From: Takakia lepidozioides
Lineage: Eukaryota; Streptophyta; Takakiopsida; Takakiales; Takakiaceae
Assembly: GCA_030704615.1 (NCBI GenBank)
Contig: CM060733.1
Coordinates: 20,024,001-20,088,000, forward strand
Direction: 5' to 3'
DNA length: 64,000 nt
Part shown: piece by piece, positions 31,876 to 43,640 of the stretch
Numbering within the stretch: the first letter of the stretch is position 1
How the letters are laid out: every line of letters begins with the position of its first letter
The notes under the pieces: model-generated
Seen by the model: the letters and a program-made list of their open reading frames with translations, nothing else
Databases searched by the model: none
Told to the model about the DNA's origin: nothing
Made by a program: the position numbers and the translations under genes

Positions 31876-34800
31876 TTAAATGGAGATGCCCGACTCTAGT
31901 TCATTCACATATGCCTTTAAATTCCTGTTGGAGGATCCTCCATCAGCAAAGGCTGTCCATGCCAGCTCTGCCACAGCTTTCATCCTGCTTCTGATGACCA
32001 GTCCTTCATCCTCTCTCATCAGAACCCTCACTGCCCTCTCAATTTCTGCCTTCTCATACAACCCACTCTCCCCCTGTTGCATCTCCATTCCTAGTTTTGC
32101 TGTATCCACAACAAATCTGCAGCACAGGAAAGTGTACCATCAATCCTGTCAACAAATATAACCTTTGTTCTTTCAATTGATGCACCAAGTACTGGGTTTC
32201 ATACTTGACAATGGTCTACGGGTGGGTCTACTCTCTTCGACACCATCAATTCCTATCCCAAAATTGCATTCCTACTTGAGATTCATATCCGCTCCCCTCT
32301 GGGAAATAGGGTATGTGCATTTACTCTGATCACATTCAGAGAAGTTGGGAAAAATTTGTGAAATAGCAAACACTCCAGCCGGGGTTCATTCCCCAATCAT
32401 GTCACATCAAATCCCACCTACATTAGCCCAGCAGCCAGTGGGCATGACTCTATCCATCCCTTGTTTCCTGCAGGGAAGGTGACGACCAAAAAAAGACAAA
32501 CAGTGTCTAGCACAATCATTGTTGTAAAACCCGCTGAACAATGTCTGCTACTATCTGCTCAACCAAACCAATTTGAGTTCAGAATAAGCTATTAATTATA
32601 ACACTACAATTGATATGCTTGTAGGAATTGCTAGTCCCTAACAACGACCAAGATAACCAACCATGCTTCTGACATGTCAACAAAAGGGACACCCACAAGT
32701 TCAAACCTTTGCCTGACCAAAATCTTAGGAGGCCAAGTCTTCCCCTTTCCTCTGCATCCATAAAATGTAGGGGAATTCTGACTTACCTGTTTTCAACATG
32801 GAAGGCTGGCTACAAGTGGTAGGGGAAGCATTATTACAAACATTTCTTTCTTTCTTCTGCTTTCCTCTACAAGTTCCCATCCCACAGTTGACCTAATGTG
32901 CTATACCAAGCACCCTCTCTCCACTCTCTTGGAAGCCGTCAGCCATAGGATCCAAAGTTATTTTTGTACTTTATCCCACAGGCCCTCTGGGTGTCCCTTG
33001 GATGTCTTAGATTTCTCTTAATTGGAAGGTAATGTGCATTCCTCATTCTAGGTTACTGAAACAAACCAGAAAATTTGAAGCTTTGGCCAAGAGGCACAAG
33101 AATCTAACCTGGCATTCATATGCTGCTCTGCCTTCAGTGGCCATGTGAGCAGTGGGACACCTGCACAGATACTTTCCAGTGTAGAATTCCAGCCACAGTG
33201 TGTAAGGAAGCCACCAACGGCTGGGTGGCTAAGAATTTGCTGCTGGGGTGCCCAACCAGAGTAAATTAAACCGTGGTCCTTCACACGCTCCTCAAAACCT
33301 GGAGTGCAGGCCAATCCCTCATGAGCTAATCCATGTCCTACTAAGAAACACCTGCCACTTAAATCCTGGCTAACTAACCTACCATGCACCAGTAGACTAT
33401 TATATCCATCAAACCAACGCTTTCACTTCATGGTTGGTAGTCACCCTGTGTCGATGCAGACTAGACTAGTCATTACTGGCATCCTCAAAAGCAGCAGGAA
33501 CCATTGTCATCCTTCCCCAAGAGGAGCACTGTCAATGTGTATACAATGACCAAGGGATTGTCCCACTCGGTACATCAATGGGAGCATTTCTTCAAAGTGT
33601 AACTGGTACTTGAAGCTTCTATGATATGCTAACATGTGAATGTTCTGTCCCTGTTTGTGACTTAGAAGTTTGTTAGATGTAAAATCCCAAGTCGTTGTCC
33701 AGGATTATGGGCCAATTCTTACCTGGAGGGAGCAATTCAGAGACCGACGGCGGCAACTCTGAAGCCGAGTTGGGTGCTGCTTTGGGGGGCCATAGTATCC
33801 ACAAGAAAGGTTGCTCGCTAGCCTCAAGCCCCTGTGCCATCTCAAGGATTTGTGGTCCTGTCAAAGCTCCTGGCTCACTTCCAAATGAAATGTACACAAC
33901 TGAAGAAGGAATTTGTGTGTTTAACCATAGCAAACATGGGTCACTCTGAGTTTTCTCTCCTCGTACAATGTCCAGATCGAACTTTGTGTGGCTTTGGAAG
34001 GCTTGCTGTTCCGTAAGAAGCAATGGACCAATGGGTGAAACAGATCGAACCTGCAAATAGCACCTGCAACTTAGAATTAATAAACAAAGTAGCCTGTCCG
34101 CCAGGATGGAGCATCCAACATGAGAAGAACAAGAACCTTTCATTCCACATGTACCAAGCAATGTGACAATTGAGCATTATGAAATGTTTTTGTTCTTATC
34201 AACACAGGATGGTGTTGTTCTCGAACTTGTAAGTGGAGATATTCAGTCATCTCTAGGCAATGTTCTAACAATGTCAAATCAAGCTTACTGAGGGACAGTC
34301 ATGATAATTCCTGGCAATCTCTTTTGGAGAGACACCCCTGCATCTGAGAGCCTGCTGCCGGCAGATCGACACCCTCAATGTGTGTGATGCCACTGCGGCC
34401 AAATAAACATTGCAGCTAAACCCCATTGGCCAATGTGGCATGTTTGGCCAGGAATCATGGGTACCATGAAATATTTTTCTCAGGATTTGCTCCAGCTAGA
34501 AACATGGGTACCCACAATCCAATTCTCCCCGACATCCACATGTGAACAATAGTATTTCGAAATATTGCCCTGAAGGCAATCACAATCATGTGCAAGCAAC
34601 ACACTTAAAAAGCCAAAATCCACAACCAAGGAAAGTGACTGACCTTCACACTCGGTGTGCCAATGAATTGGGTCTGCAGGGCATCAAACACCCTACCTTC
34701 GAGCTCATGAAAAGTGTTGATTAGCAACACTGAAACCTGTGTGAGAGGTAAAAGATGGCGACTAAAAAAGTTGAACAAGGGGTCATCGTTCCCGGAACCC

Positions 34801-36002
34801 AAACCCCTTGGAACATCCGATGGGCTCAGTGGTGGCAGGCCAGGAATGCACGAAATGGGCGTGGACTGATTGCTGGGAGGTAATAGGCCTTCATCTAAGA
34901 GCCTTTTGAGCTGCCATCACATTCGCACTTCTGTCATTTACTGAAAAAGAAAACGTTATATTCTGCATGCTAAACATCCTTATATACTCTTGCACTGCCC
35001 GTGAAGAGCCTGTCTAGAGAGTTACTAATAGCTACAGAAGATGCCATGTTTGCAATATTATGGCAGGCCAAACTGTAAGCTGCTTTGCACTACCCGTGGA
35101 CAATACAAGAGATTTGTTGATTTGTTTCGTCTCTCTCCCTTCCCTCTCATCCCCGGTAGCAATTCCTTTCACAAGAAAATGTCAAGTCTCTAGGAATTTG
35201 ACTAGGATATACCCCATTCCCGCTAAGTTTCGTTCTCCTTTTCGTTCTCCTTTACTAGTATTGAACCGGTCATTCTCAGAACAGTGTGAAAACATGTTTC
35301 GGTGCCAACGTTGCCCTGGACCGATAAAGCACCATTTCTTCATCATGTTAAAGTTTCCTTCCCTGTGGCACCACGTCTGTCAAGTTTTTGTTCAGCTCTC
35401 GAGAGCAGACGTCTACTCCCCATTTGGATCATTCAGATCGAGATTATTAGATTTCAAGAGAGCTAGAAGCGAATGCACACCTGGAACGCAAAGGATAAAA
35501 ATGCCGCTGGCGAGGTAAATAGGACATGACTTTCAATGCCGAGCTTTTCGGCTACCTTTACAGTCCAACCCAAAACGAACATATCTGATAGAATGCAGCA
35601 AGGCTTGCCAGCTGGTGGTGCTGACCGCTGATTTAGCTTGAAGCTCCCTGTGAGGCCACCTTCCATCATATTCACTAACACAGCCTCCAGGAGCTTTTCC
35701 ATTATTGCTTCCTCCACCTTCTTTGCTTCCAGATGAAGCATGGAGGCCAGAGGGCCCGTTATGCCGTCTTGCAGGCTCACAAATCGCAGGTCTGGGCCGT
35801 CATATGTGGAGTCTGCACTTCCATGGTTTTCCTGAATGAGTTTTGCAATATGATTGTCTGTGCTCACATAGCTGGTGGTAATTCCGGATGTGGATAGCAG
35901 CTTGGCGAACTGTAAGAAGGGAATAGAGTGTCCAGAGCGGGGGCTAGGGACTATGACTACATGTGGGCGGGGTTTGCCATTCGGAGCCGACATAGTGGCC
36001 AT
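31876..36002 (-). CDS. UDP-glycosyltransferase (family 1), five exons
   Basis: Transfers a sugar from a UDP-sugar to a small-molecule acceptor, in the cytosol. Exons on the minus strand: 35481-36002, 34644-34910, 33723-34050, 33109-33298 and 31876-32116. All junctions are GT-AG and in phase, giving 515 residues; ATG at 36002 starts MATMSAPNG. The N-terminal catalytic His25 lies in [11 protein letters not shown], and Asp140 in SDMFVLGW is the likely partner Asp. The 44-residue PSPG box that binds the UDP-sugar spans residues 388-431 ([22 protein letters not shown], ending AEQ). The C-terminal [16 protein letters not shown] closes the fold. Four introns are more than angiosperm UGTs usually have. 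The acceptor cannot be predicted. No inactivating lesion was found. Confidence 0.93.
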
Positions 36003-37933
36003 TAGTGTGAATGTGATAGGATGCACGTTATGTCCTCCAACAGTACGCCTTCTAAACAAGCTGAATCGGACAAAAATGATTGCTGACTATGTCATTCGGG
36101 GTCTCATTTTGAGAGACGGAGCCCAGGTAGAGAGAGAAGACGATGTTAACAACCTCCAAATGACAATGACATGAAGGAGATGATAGCCTCAACCTCACAC
36201 TCAGACTCCAGGCTTCAAATCTCCAGCCGGCTAGTAATGATTTCAAACAACTTTTAGGAAGATCCTAATGCAAATACAAGTAGCCACCTTCCGTGACACG
36301 CATTCCTTTTCCTTGTCAGAATTGACATCGGCCTGTTTCTATCTCTCCCACACACAGAATTGAGACTCAACAGTGTTCCTCTAAGTACTGTACCCAGCTT
36401 CTTCACCTTACCACCCGACGACATAAAGTGGTCTCTCTTTCACTTATGGTCGGGGCACGGAATTGATGAGCTCCAATCACATATGCTTGGAGCCACTACA
36501 GCCTCACATCCCGGCCAGCAGCCTGCCATCCCTTGGCACTTTTTGGCAAGTAATACAAGGGGCCCACGAGTCTACCTAATGCGACCTGGCCCGCCGCCCC
36601 CAGTCTGGCCGCTTCACTGCCCCCTCTGTGAAGTACTGTTTACTTGTACATGAAAAACGAGCTGCGTGAAGCCTTGGCCTCTCACATGAGAAATAACAAG
36701 TGGAGTATGAGCATAGAATCTAAACGTACTGCACGGTATTCCACAATCACAAACAACACGTGAGTGCCAAATCGTGGTAATCTAAACAGCCAAATGTGTT
36801 GTCACAAGCCATACTGGATTGACAAGCCGATCAGCAGCTAAGTTAGAATGGAGCAGTCTGCACTGTGTACCACGCGGGTCACGTATCCGGTAATAAGTGG
36901 ATTTGAATTAACCGCACCATAAAGAGTATATATATCCGTCACAAGTATATGGGTGTTGGTAGTTGGTGAGCATTGAAGTGAGTGGACCAAATTCTTTTTG
37001 GTGAGCATCAGTGCTTTTTTTCTCTTTAACCCTTAAGTGCCCAAGCTCGTTTTCACCCTTTGGTGGAAAAACTTGACCCTGGCCCACAAAAACTTTTTTA
37101 TCTGGAGATTTTCTGTGTCCATGTAAAACTGACCGTTAGAATTACTTCCCACCTACCCCACCTCCTGCCACAAAAAATTTCATCAAAATCGAACCGCCAA
37201 ATGTGCAGTTTATAAAGTGTAGAGTGGGGACAAAAACAACTCTCCTCTAAGAAATAGGTGCCAAAAAAGGCAGCATTTTAGCCAATACCAGGGCGTTTTT
37301 TTTAAAAAAAATTTACAGTCTCAAGAATGTTGTTCTATACCTGATAACACACATCCTCAGAAGTTTTCAGTTTTTTCTGAACTGTTCTCAAGTGAACTCC
37401 TTTGTAGTGACAAACCGGGGGGTCAAATTATGCCATTTTCTTTGGGCAGACCAAAATCTCTCTTCCAAATATTCTACAAAAAAATTCAGCCGTTCAATTC
37501 CTAATCCCTCCGTCAAGGGCATCCATGTGAGGTCCCAAAATGTTTTTGAGACCAATCAGTAACTGTCATAGCATCTTTAGGTTCCCTGCCCAAGACTTCA
37601 AATGGCACACCTATGTTATAGCCTGCAGGCCTAGGATATTTGGAACCATAGCCCACAAGGGTAGAGGGTTTGGGAGCTCCTCTCGCTACCCAGCCCCTAC
37701 TTTCTTGGGGGCCTACTCCACCCTCAACCCTATGAAACCCTGCCCCAGGTTTGGCCCACCCCTCATAATGAGGGGTTTTGGACTTTGCCACCCCACATAT
37801 ATATGGCCTACCCCTAACCGGAAATGCATCCTGGGTTTTGTAGATGAAGGTGATTTCACCGGAAATACATCCTGGATTTTTTACTTTACCGGGATGTTTC
37901 CAAACAGTTTTGAATGTCAAACTGTAGGAACCC
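36003..37933. other. UGT upstream region and unrecognised sequence
   Basis: No gene recognised. The first few hundred bases must hold the UGT promoter, but no clear TATA box was assigned. Overlapping 135-codon frames on both strands around 37513-37947 look like chance frames in an uncharacterised repeat. Confidence 0.4.
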
Positions 37934-38095
37934 CTGAATTTGTCTAAGTCCCTTATGTACTTGTGTGCTTGAAGCCCCTTGAATTTGTTCTAAGTCCTTT
38001 GTGTGTCTGAAGCTCATTGAATTTGCTTACAAGTCCTTTGTGTGCTTGAAGCTCCTTGCATTGTTCTCACTTCTTTGTGTGTTTTCAAGCCTGTG
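37934..38095 (+). repeat. ~50-bp tandem repeat, about four units
   Basis: Units of the form TTGAATTTGTTCTAAGTCC, TTTGTGTGCTTGAAGCTCC recur with drift; the first and last units are the most diverged. Confidence 0.75.
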
Positions 38096-39019
38096 TGATA
38101 CATCTTGGATTGGGCTGTTTTTTTTAACTGTGGCTGCAGGAATCAGGTGGCAAGGTGATATCCGGTCATAATCATGATGTGATATTGTCTGAGTCATGCA
38201 AAACTGCGAAGGGAAGTATACATCAATTCAAAGAGTTCTTGAATTTATTCATGATACATACATATGAACACTAGTTCAGCCACGTGCTGAACTTAGTGAT
38301 ACATGTTTTTTGCAACCAGTCCTACACATCCCCCTACTGTAACTTAGACTCGAGTGGGGATTGAACCCACAAAAAAACTACCCATCGCAACCGAAGCCCC
38401 CCCATCCCCACCACACCATCCCACAGCCCCCCTCTCCCCCTCCCTTGATGGGGTTGATTTTCACACTGGGATTGAACCATGCAGAACCTGTACACAAGCA
38501 GAAAAGAAAGCTTGGCATTAGCACCCAAAAAAATGTCATGGAAGCATCATGCAAACCACAAGGTCAGTTTGCTGGAAAACCCCAAGGAAACCAGACAACA
38601 TCAAGTACCTTAGCAAACAAGATGTAAACCACATGAAAAGAGAAGTGCAATCTGAATGAGCAAAGCACATGAAACACAAGGTCACTTAGGGCTTTGAACT
38701 TAGCTATTTTCGGGCTGTTTCATTGCTGGAGGCAGGAGGTTCATGATGGGGCTGCAAACACCTCATTACTAAGCAATGGCGGCCCAGTAGGGCATCACCA
38801 TGAATGCACAGCCTGCAGCCCGCCCCAAGTGAAAGCACGAGCACAAAATACAGATGGCAAATGAAGCACCAGAGCAAATAAGGAAACTCTAGGAACCAAA
38901 ATAGATAAAACATAGACCAAAATAGGTGAAACATGATCGCCACAAAAACTGGCTAGGTTTAGTGGCTCCCAATGAACACAACATACAGTGCAGGCTGGAG
39001 ACAAGGTTGGAGCCACCCA
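38096..39019. other. No gene recognised
   Basis: Contains C-rich simple sequence at about 38395-38450. No coding or RNA feature seen. Confidence 0.4.
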
Positions 39020-39700
39020 TAAATCGATGAGGCTCTCAGGAAGAAGTCTCACCAAGGTTGAATCGCACGTCAAAAATGTTACCAAGAAATCGATAAAACT
39101 CCATTTGAAGAAAGGCCAACATGCCAAGAACCATGACACCCAAAATCAAAATTCGCAGGTCAGTTAGGTAGACAATCAGAAATCGATGTGTGCTTGAAAT
39201 GTCACCCCAAATCGACTGAACCCTCAGGCTGGACAAATGCCATTGTGCCAGCAACCATGCAAAGGACACAAAATGCCAAATGACCAAAAACCGCATGAAG
39301 TAACCATGGATCCAACCATCGATGGCCAACATTGATGAGCAGGTCAGGCATGTTACCTAATAATCGATAGAATTTCAGCCCGCAGAAAGACTAACGTGCC
39401 AGGAACCATGACAGCGTGAATGGAAATTTGCAGGTCAGTTTAGTTCCACAATCGTGAATGTCACCCCAAATCGAAAGAACCCTTAGGCTGGACAAAGGCG
39501 AACATGTCAGACACCACGGAAACCTGGGCCACCCACAAAATCACGCCATAGGTGCTTCTCTCATGCTCGAGCAAAATCGATGGCCAAAAAACCGTGATGA
39601 AGTAACCATAATCCCACAAATTGATGGGCAATGAAATGAGCAGGTCAGTTAGGGTTTTCAGGAAGGATAGTCACCCCAAATTGACAGAACAGAACGCCAA
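39020..39700. repeat. Imperfect direct repeats, ~270-bp spacing
   Basis: The landmarks GCAGGTCAGTTAGG, GTCACCCCAAATCGA and CCCTYAGGCTGGACAAA recur in order around 39156-39240, 39432-39496 and 39640-39690. Each is followed by CATG-containing drifted sequence. No ORF is persuasive. Confidence 0.6.
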
Positions 39701-40566
39701 ACAAACGCATTGGGTGATTCTCTCATGCAAAAATCGTGCCACAAACATCCATACACCCCAAATGAAAGACTCCAAGCACTGCGCGCGAAAACAAATGTTG
39801 CATCGCCGCCATGCAATCCTCATGGGTGGGCTGCATTAGCACCAACACCCTACAAATTCAACACACACCTACAAACAGCTGGGCCCGCGCATGGGAGAGA
39901 CCTCTCGAGCCCTGAGCTTGCTACCCTCGCCGCAAAGCTCCATCCAGTCCGCCAGCCACGGGCCCATCCGCCGCCCTACCCATGCCAGGCATTCAAGGGG
40001 TTTTGGGGAAGCGTGCCGCCCCATATTTTCTGGGGTATATTTCTTTCATCCTAACCTGACCCAGGTTGCCATGTCAACAACTTGGGCAGGTTGGGGGGGC
40101 CAAAATGGCCTCAAAAAGCTGAGTTGGCCCCCTTCCCATTGGTCCAGACCCGTTCAAGCATTGACCAATTGGCCAATGCCGTATGAAGGGGGACCCGATT
40201 TTCTATCGATTGAGCCCAAAAAAGGCCCAATCAGCCTTAACCACAGGAAGTTATGGTTGGTTAAGCAAACCCAAGCGACCTGAATCGGGTCACTTTGAAT
40301 TTGCAGTTCGACCTAATTTTTGCAGATCTAATCTGAGGGGGCCCACTCTTGAAGCTTCAATGACAAGGGATTTGTCTCGAGTATGATGCAAAAAACAAAA
40401 TTAAAAAAAAACTAAAGTTACGCCCTACAAAAAAATATCTTAGATCTCTCATTTACGTTTTGGGCCTGAAAAGGGTTTGTTGACCGCTGACGTGGCAGGT
40501 AAACAAGCCCAAAACATATTGCACTCCAAAGGCCATTTTTGGCAGAAAATGCATATAAATCTGGTA
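39701..40566. other. No gene recognised
   Basis: Moderately GC-rich sequence with short ORFs on the plus strand but no recognised domain. Confidence 0.35.
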
Positions 40567-40797
40567 AATTGTCGTAGCTCAGTTGGATAAGTGCACTCTG
40601 TGTCACCCTGGTGGTTTAGGGTTCAAATCCTGCTACTCTATCCTGTGGGTATGATATCTTTGGTGACCGGTTGGTCCTGGTGGTGACGGTTCCCTCCTGT
40701 GCTTATCTGAAAGGGGGTTAATTTTTCCCTCCTCAAGGGCCTGATTTGTGAGCAGTCGCTCCCAGGTTTCTTTTTTAAGAAAAGAAAAAAAGAAAAA
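40567..40797 (+). mobile_element. tRNA-derived SINE
   Basis: The head carries a Pol III A box (TAGCTCAGTTGG, 40575-40586) and B box (GGTTCAAATCC, 40620-40630) at tRNA-like spacing. The flanking arms do not close a proper acceptor stem, and the sequence continues into a non-tRNA body ending GCTCCCAGGTTT and an A-rich tail. That combination is a SINE rather than a tRNA gene. A second copy of the family is at 59492-59708 on the minus strand. Confidence 0.75.
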
Positions 40798-41693
40798 TTG
40801 GGTAAAATGTTTATCCAAAGGAGTTATTGGGTGAAACCGTAAAATTTCCTAGTGCAAGTAACACAAGTCAGATAGCCACACTTATAGAGGTGCGAGTTTA
40901 TTTTAATCCTTAAACGCTAGTTGGGCCATTTTGGGCTTCCACCATCGCATAGACAGGTCTAGAAACCACATATCTAACCGAAATTGGCACAAAGATGGGC
41001 TCCAATTGTAGGGTGGAGATCCAGACACTTTTTTTTTTGGGGGGGTTAGAGTTTGGGTTGGTATTAGGTTCGGCACCATGTAGTTCTTTAGTGAACCACA
41101 CATTACAATATATATGTATAGTTTATCAGCGATCCAAGCCCACCTTATTTCTGATCCTAACTTGAACCTACATCCAAAGCCACATTATCGGTGCTAAACC
41201 TACAAAATTCGCCGAACATGCAGGTTTGATTTCATTATCATGTATACAACCAAGGTTGTGCAGATAAATAGATTTTTGCTTATCCTCCGGAAAGGTAAAT
41301 AAAATTAGGAGATTATTTATTCTCCTAGTAAGGATAAAGTTTTTATAGGTCAACTTATTATCCGACCTATGGATAAAGGTAAATATAAAATTGATGATTT
41401 TTTTATCCTCCAAGTAAAGGGTATAGGCTAATATATTCCTAAGAGTAAGATGAATGAATATTTCCTTCTCGATGCATCCCCTTTCTTCAAACAAGTATAT
41501 AAATGAATGAATTACAAAGGATAAACAGATTTATGTGTTTTTGTAGCTCAACTCTATTTTTATTTTGAAGGTGGTCATTTTAGATGTAAAAGTGGAGTTA
41601 ATTATACTAGTTAATTTGTGTCTCGTCCAACATCAAGTTCTTAATATGCTATGTACGTCCAGGTCTGACACATTTATCATTTTCCTCTTTATA

Positions 41694-41719
41694 CTATAGA
41701 TAGATAGATAGATAGATAG
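41694..41719. repeat. (GATA)n microsatellite
   Basis: About six GATA/TAGA units in a row. Confidence 0.9.
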
Positions 41720-42105
41720 ATGCGTCCTTCGATAGGCGTCATATGTTATATTATTATTGGAGCAACAGAACAGGTAGCGACCATCGTTGGATTGGTATAC
41801 CGATAAGAAACTGGTACCAATACTAGTATGTATAGTATACTGGTATGAAGTAATGGGCACATACCACTTGGATGTGGTTGTGGGTTCAAACCACGGTCTG
41901 GTGTGTCATGAAGGTGTCCACCTTTCAGCGAAGGTAGTAGCCCTTGTGGTGAAGTGACACCATAAGTTACGCTCCCTTCAGGAGGCGTTTTATATATATA
42001 TATATTCTGGTATGAAGTACCCAATCTGGTATCACCTCAGGCCACTACCTAGCATATACCCGTATTGGCCTGGTATCTGCTTCCTAGTACAATGGACGAT
42101 ACCAG

Positions 42106-43185
42106 TGTTGGCCGGTTATTTATATTTTTTGCTAACAGGCGGTTGCGGTTAGATTGGAATTCAATATTGAAATAACCTTGTAGGCCGGTTCCTTCAATTT
42201 ATTGACTTTCTAATAACCTGCCAGTTGCGGTTAGGAGTGACATGTTTTTTTGGCCGGGTATCCATAAATCCGGTTATCATTTTCGCTATAACTGAGGGTT
42301 ATATAACCGGTTATATTTATTTATTTATGTATTTAAAATAGAATTGGAATTACAGCTGAAAACATAAATATTTTTTCAAGCCTGCATTAGTACAAATAGA
42401 TCTAGCAGGCATATATATTTTAACACATGCATATGGAATTACAAAATGAATTGGGCTCATCCAAGGGTGATCTCAAAAAGTACCATGTCCTATCATAATA
42501 TTTCAATGCCCTGGCAAGCTCATTCATGAATCTTCTAGATTAGGAAATTATTCCCACTCAACAACATCCTCAAATTCCTCCTCGAGTTGTTCAGCTAAGT
42601 CAACTTCAACCTCTTTCAAATGATTCAAATCCTTGTCAATAGAATACCCAGGTCTAGGATCATCAGGCCAATTTTTCGCCACGAGTATCATCTTGTCCAA
42701 ATTATCCGTTTATAAACGACAACGGCGGAGTGCTGTAAGAATTCCAGCAATGGAAAAGATTCGTTCTGTCTCAATTTGAGACCCAACGATAGCAAGAATT
42801 TGTCATGCCAAGTAAGCCAATGCCATTGGTCTTCCACCAAAGCAATGGAGCTTTGCATTGTTCCTCGTCAAGTGCGCAATGCCTGAATAAAGAAACCTCA
42901 CGATCCATTATCTCTCGGGTAGTTTCAGCACTAGTTTCTGCTGTAGCAAATAGATCATGGCTGCTTCCCATCAACTGTGTTGGAACAAGATCAATAGGTC
43001 CGGACGGGAACAAAACAGCATACCACTTCAGCAACATAGGCCGTAAAAAAAATGCTCATCATACTGTCCCACTACACGCATGGCTACATCCCGACCCACC
43101 AAACTTGAGACCAGGCCAAGGCCTTTGAAACGTGGATCTAGCATCAAAGCTAACATATTGTGAGCTTTGATTCTACCTTGGGAAG
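42106..43185 (-). pseudogene. hAT transposase remnant (C-terminal part)
   Basis: Read on the minus strand, the remnant contains LALMLDPRFKGLGLVSSL near 43120. It then has PLLWWKTNG, and the dimerisation-domain motif SQIETERIFSIAGILTA near 42735-42780. It ends around 42560 in an acidic tail (LEEEFEDVVEWE). These are hallmarks of the C-terminal half of Ac-like hAT transposases. At least one frame change and one TGA lie between WWKTN and the dimerisation motif. CAGTGTTGGCC at about 42106 fits a hAT terminus, but its partner was not found. The N-terminal half is missing, replaced by an unrelated Ty3 fragment. Confidence 0.75.
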
Positions 43186-43189
43186 AGTC

Positions 43190-43640
43190 AATTTAAATTC
43201 TCCACACTTGTCCACCTCCAATAAATGGCGTCATTCCTTAAAAACATTGGTGATCGCCAGAAGTTCTTTGTTATGGATTTCATAATTGATTTGTACAGCT
43301 GTGAATTTTCGAGACTGAAATTCAATAAGGTGAAGTCGACCATCTGCACCATATTGAGAAAGTACAGCATCAAAGTGCAAAGTCTAATGCATTTGCTTTC
43401 AAGAAGAATCGCTTAGATGGCTCTACATGTGTAAGAATTTCTTGTCCCAATAAAACTTCTGTTCTTTTGTGAGTTGTGTCAAAGTTGCAACAATTTTGGA
43501 GTAATCTTTGTTGAAGATTCTATAGAAATTTGCAAATCCTACAAAACATTGTACGTCTCGGTCTGAGGCTAGAACCCACTCGACAATAGTTTTTATTTTC
43601 TTTTGATCCATGGAGAGTCCATGAATCTTACAACCAAAAA
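43190..43640 (-). pseudogene. Ty3/Gypsy RT-end and RNase H fragment
   Basis: Minus-strand frames read KKIKTIVEWV, QCFVGFANFYRIFNKDYSKI and LTQLTKEQKFYW (RT thumb), then, in shifted frames, [15 protein letters not shown]-like RNase H sequence with [12 protein letters not shown]. It abuts the hAT remnant directly. No LTR is visible on either side. Confidence 0.8.

Noticed and set aside
36360-36653. 97-codon plus-strand frame near the UGT upstream region
   Set aside because: No domain; overlaps likely promoter sequence.
37513-37947. 135-codon frames on both strands
   Set aside because: Fully overlapping antisense frames with no family resemblance; most likely chance within a repeat.
40567-40640. 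Functional tRNA gene
   Set aside because: A and B boxes are good, but the acceptor and anticodon stems do not close and the transcript would run into a SINE body.
41850-42010. Second SINE with B-box GGTTCAAACC and (TA)n tail
   Set aside because: No matching A box could be placed and the family tail differs; left unassigned.
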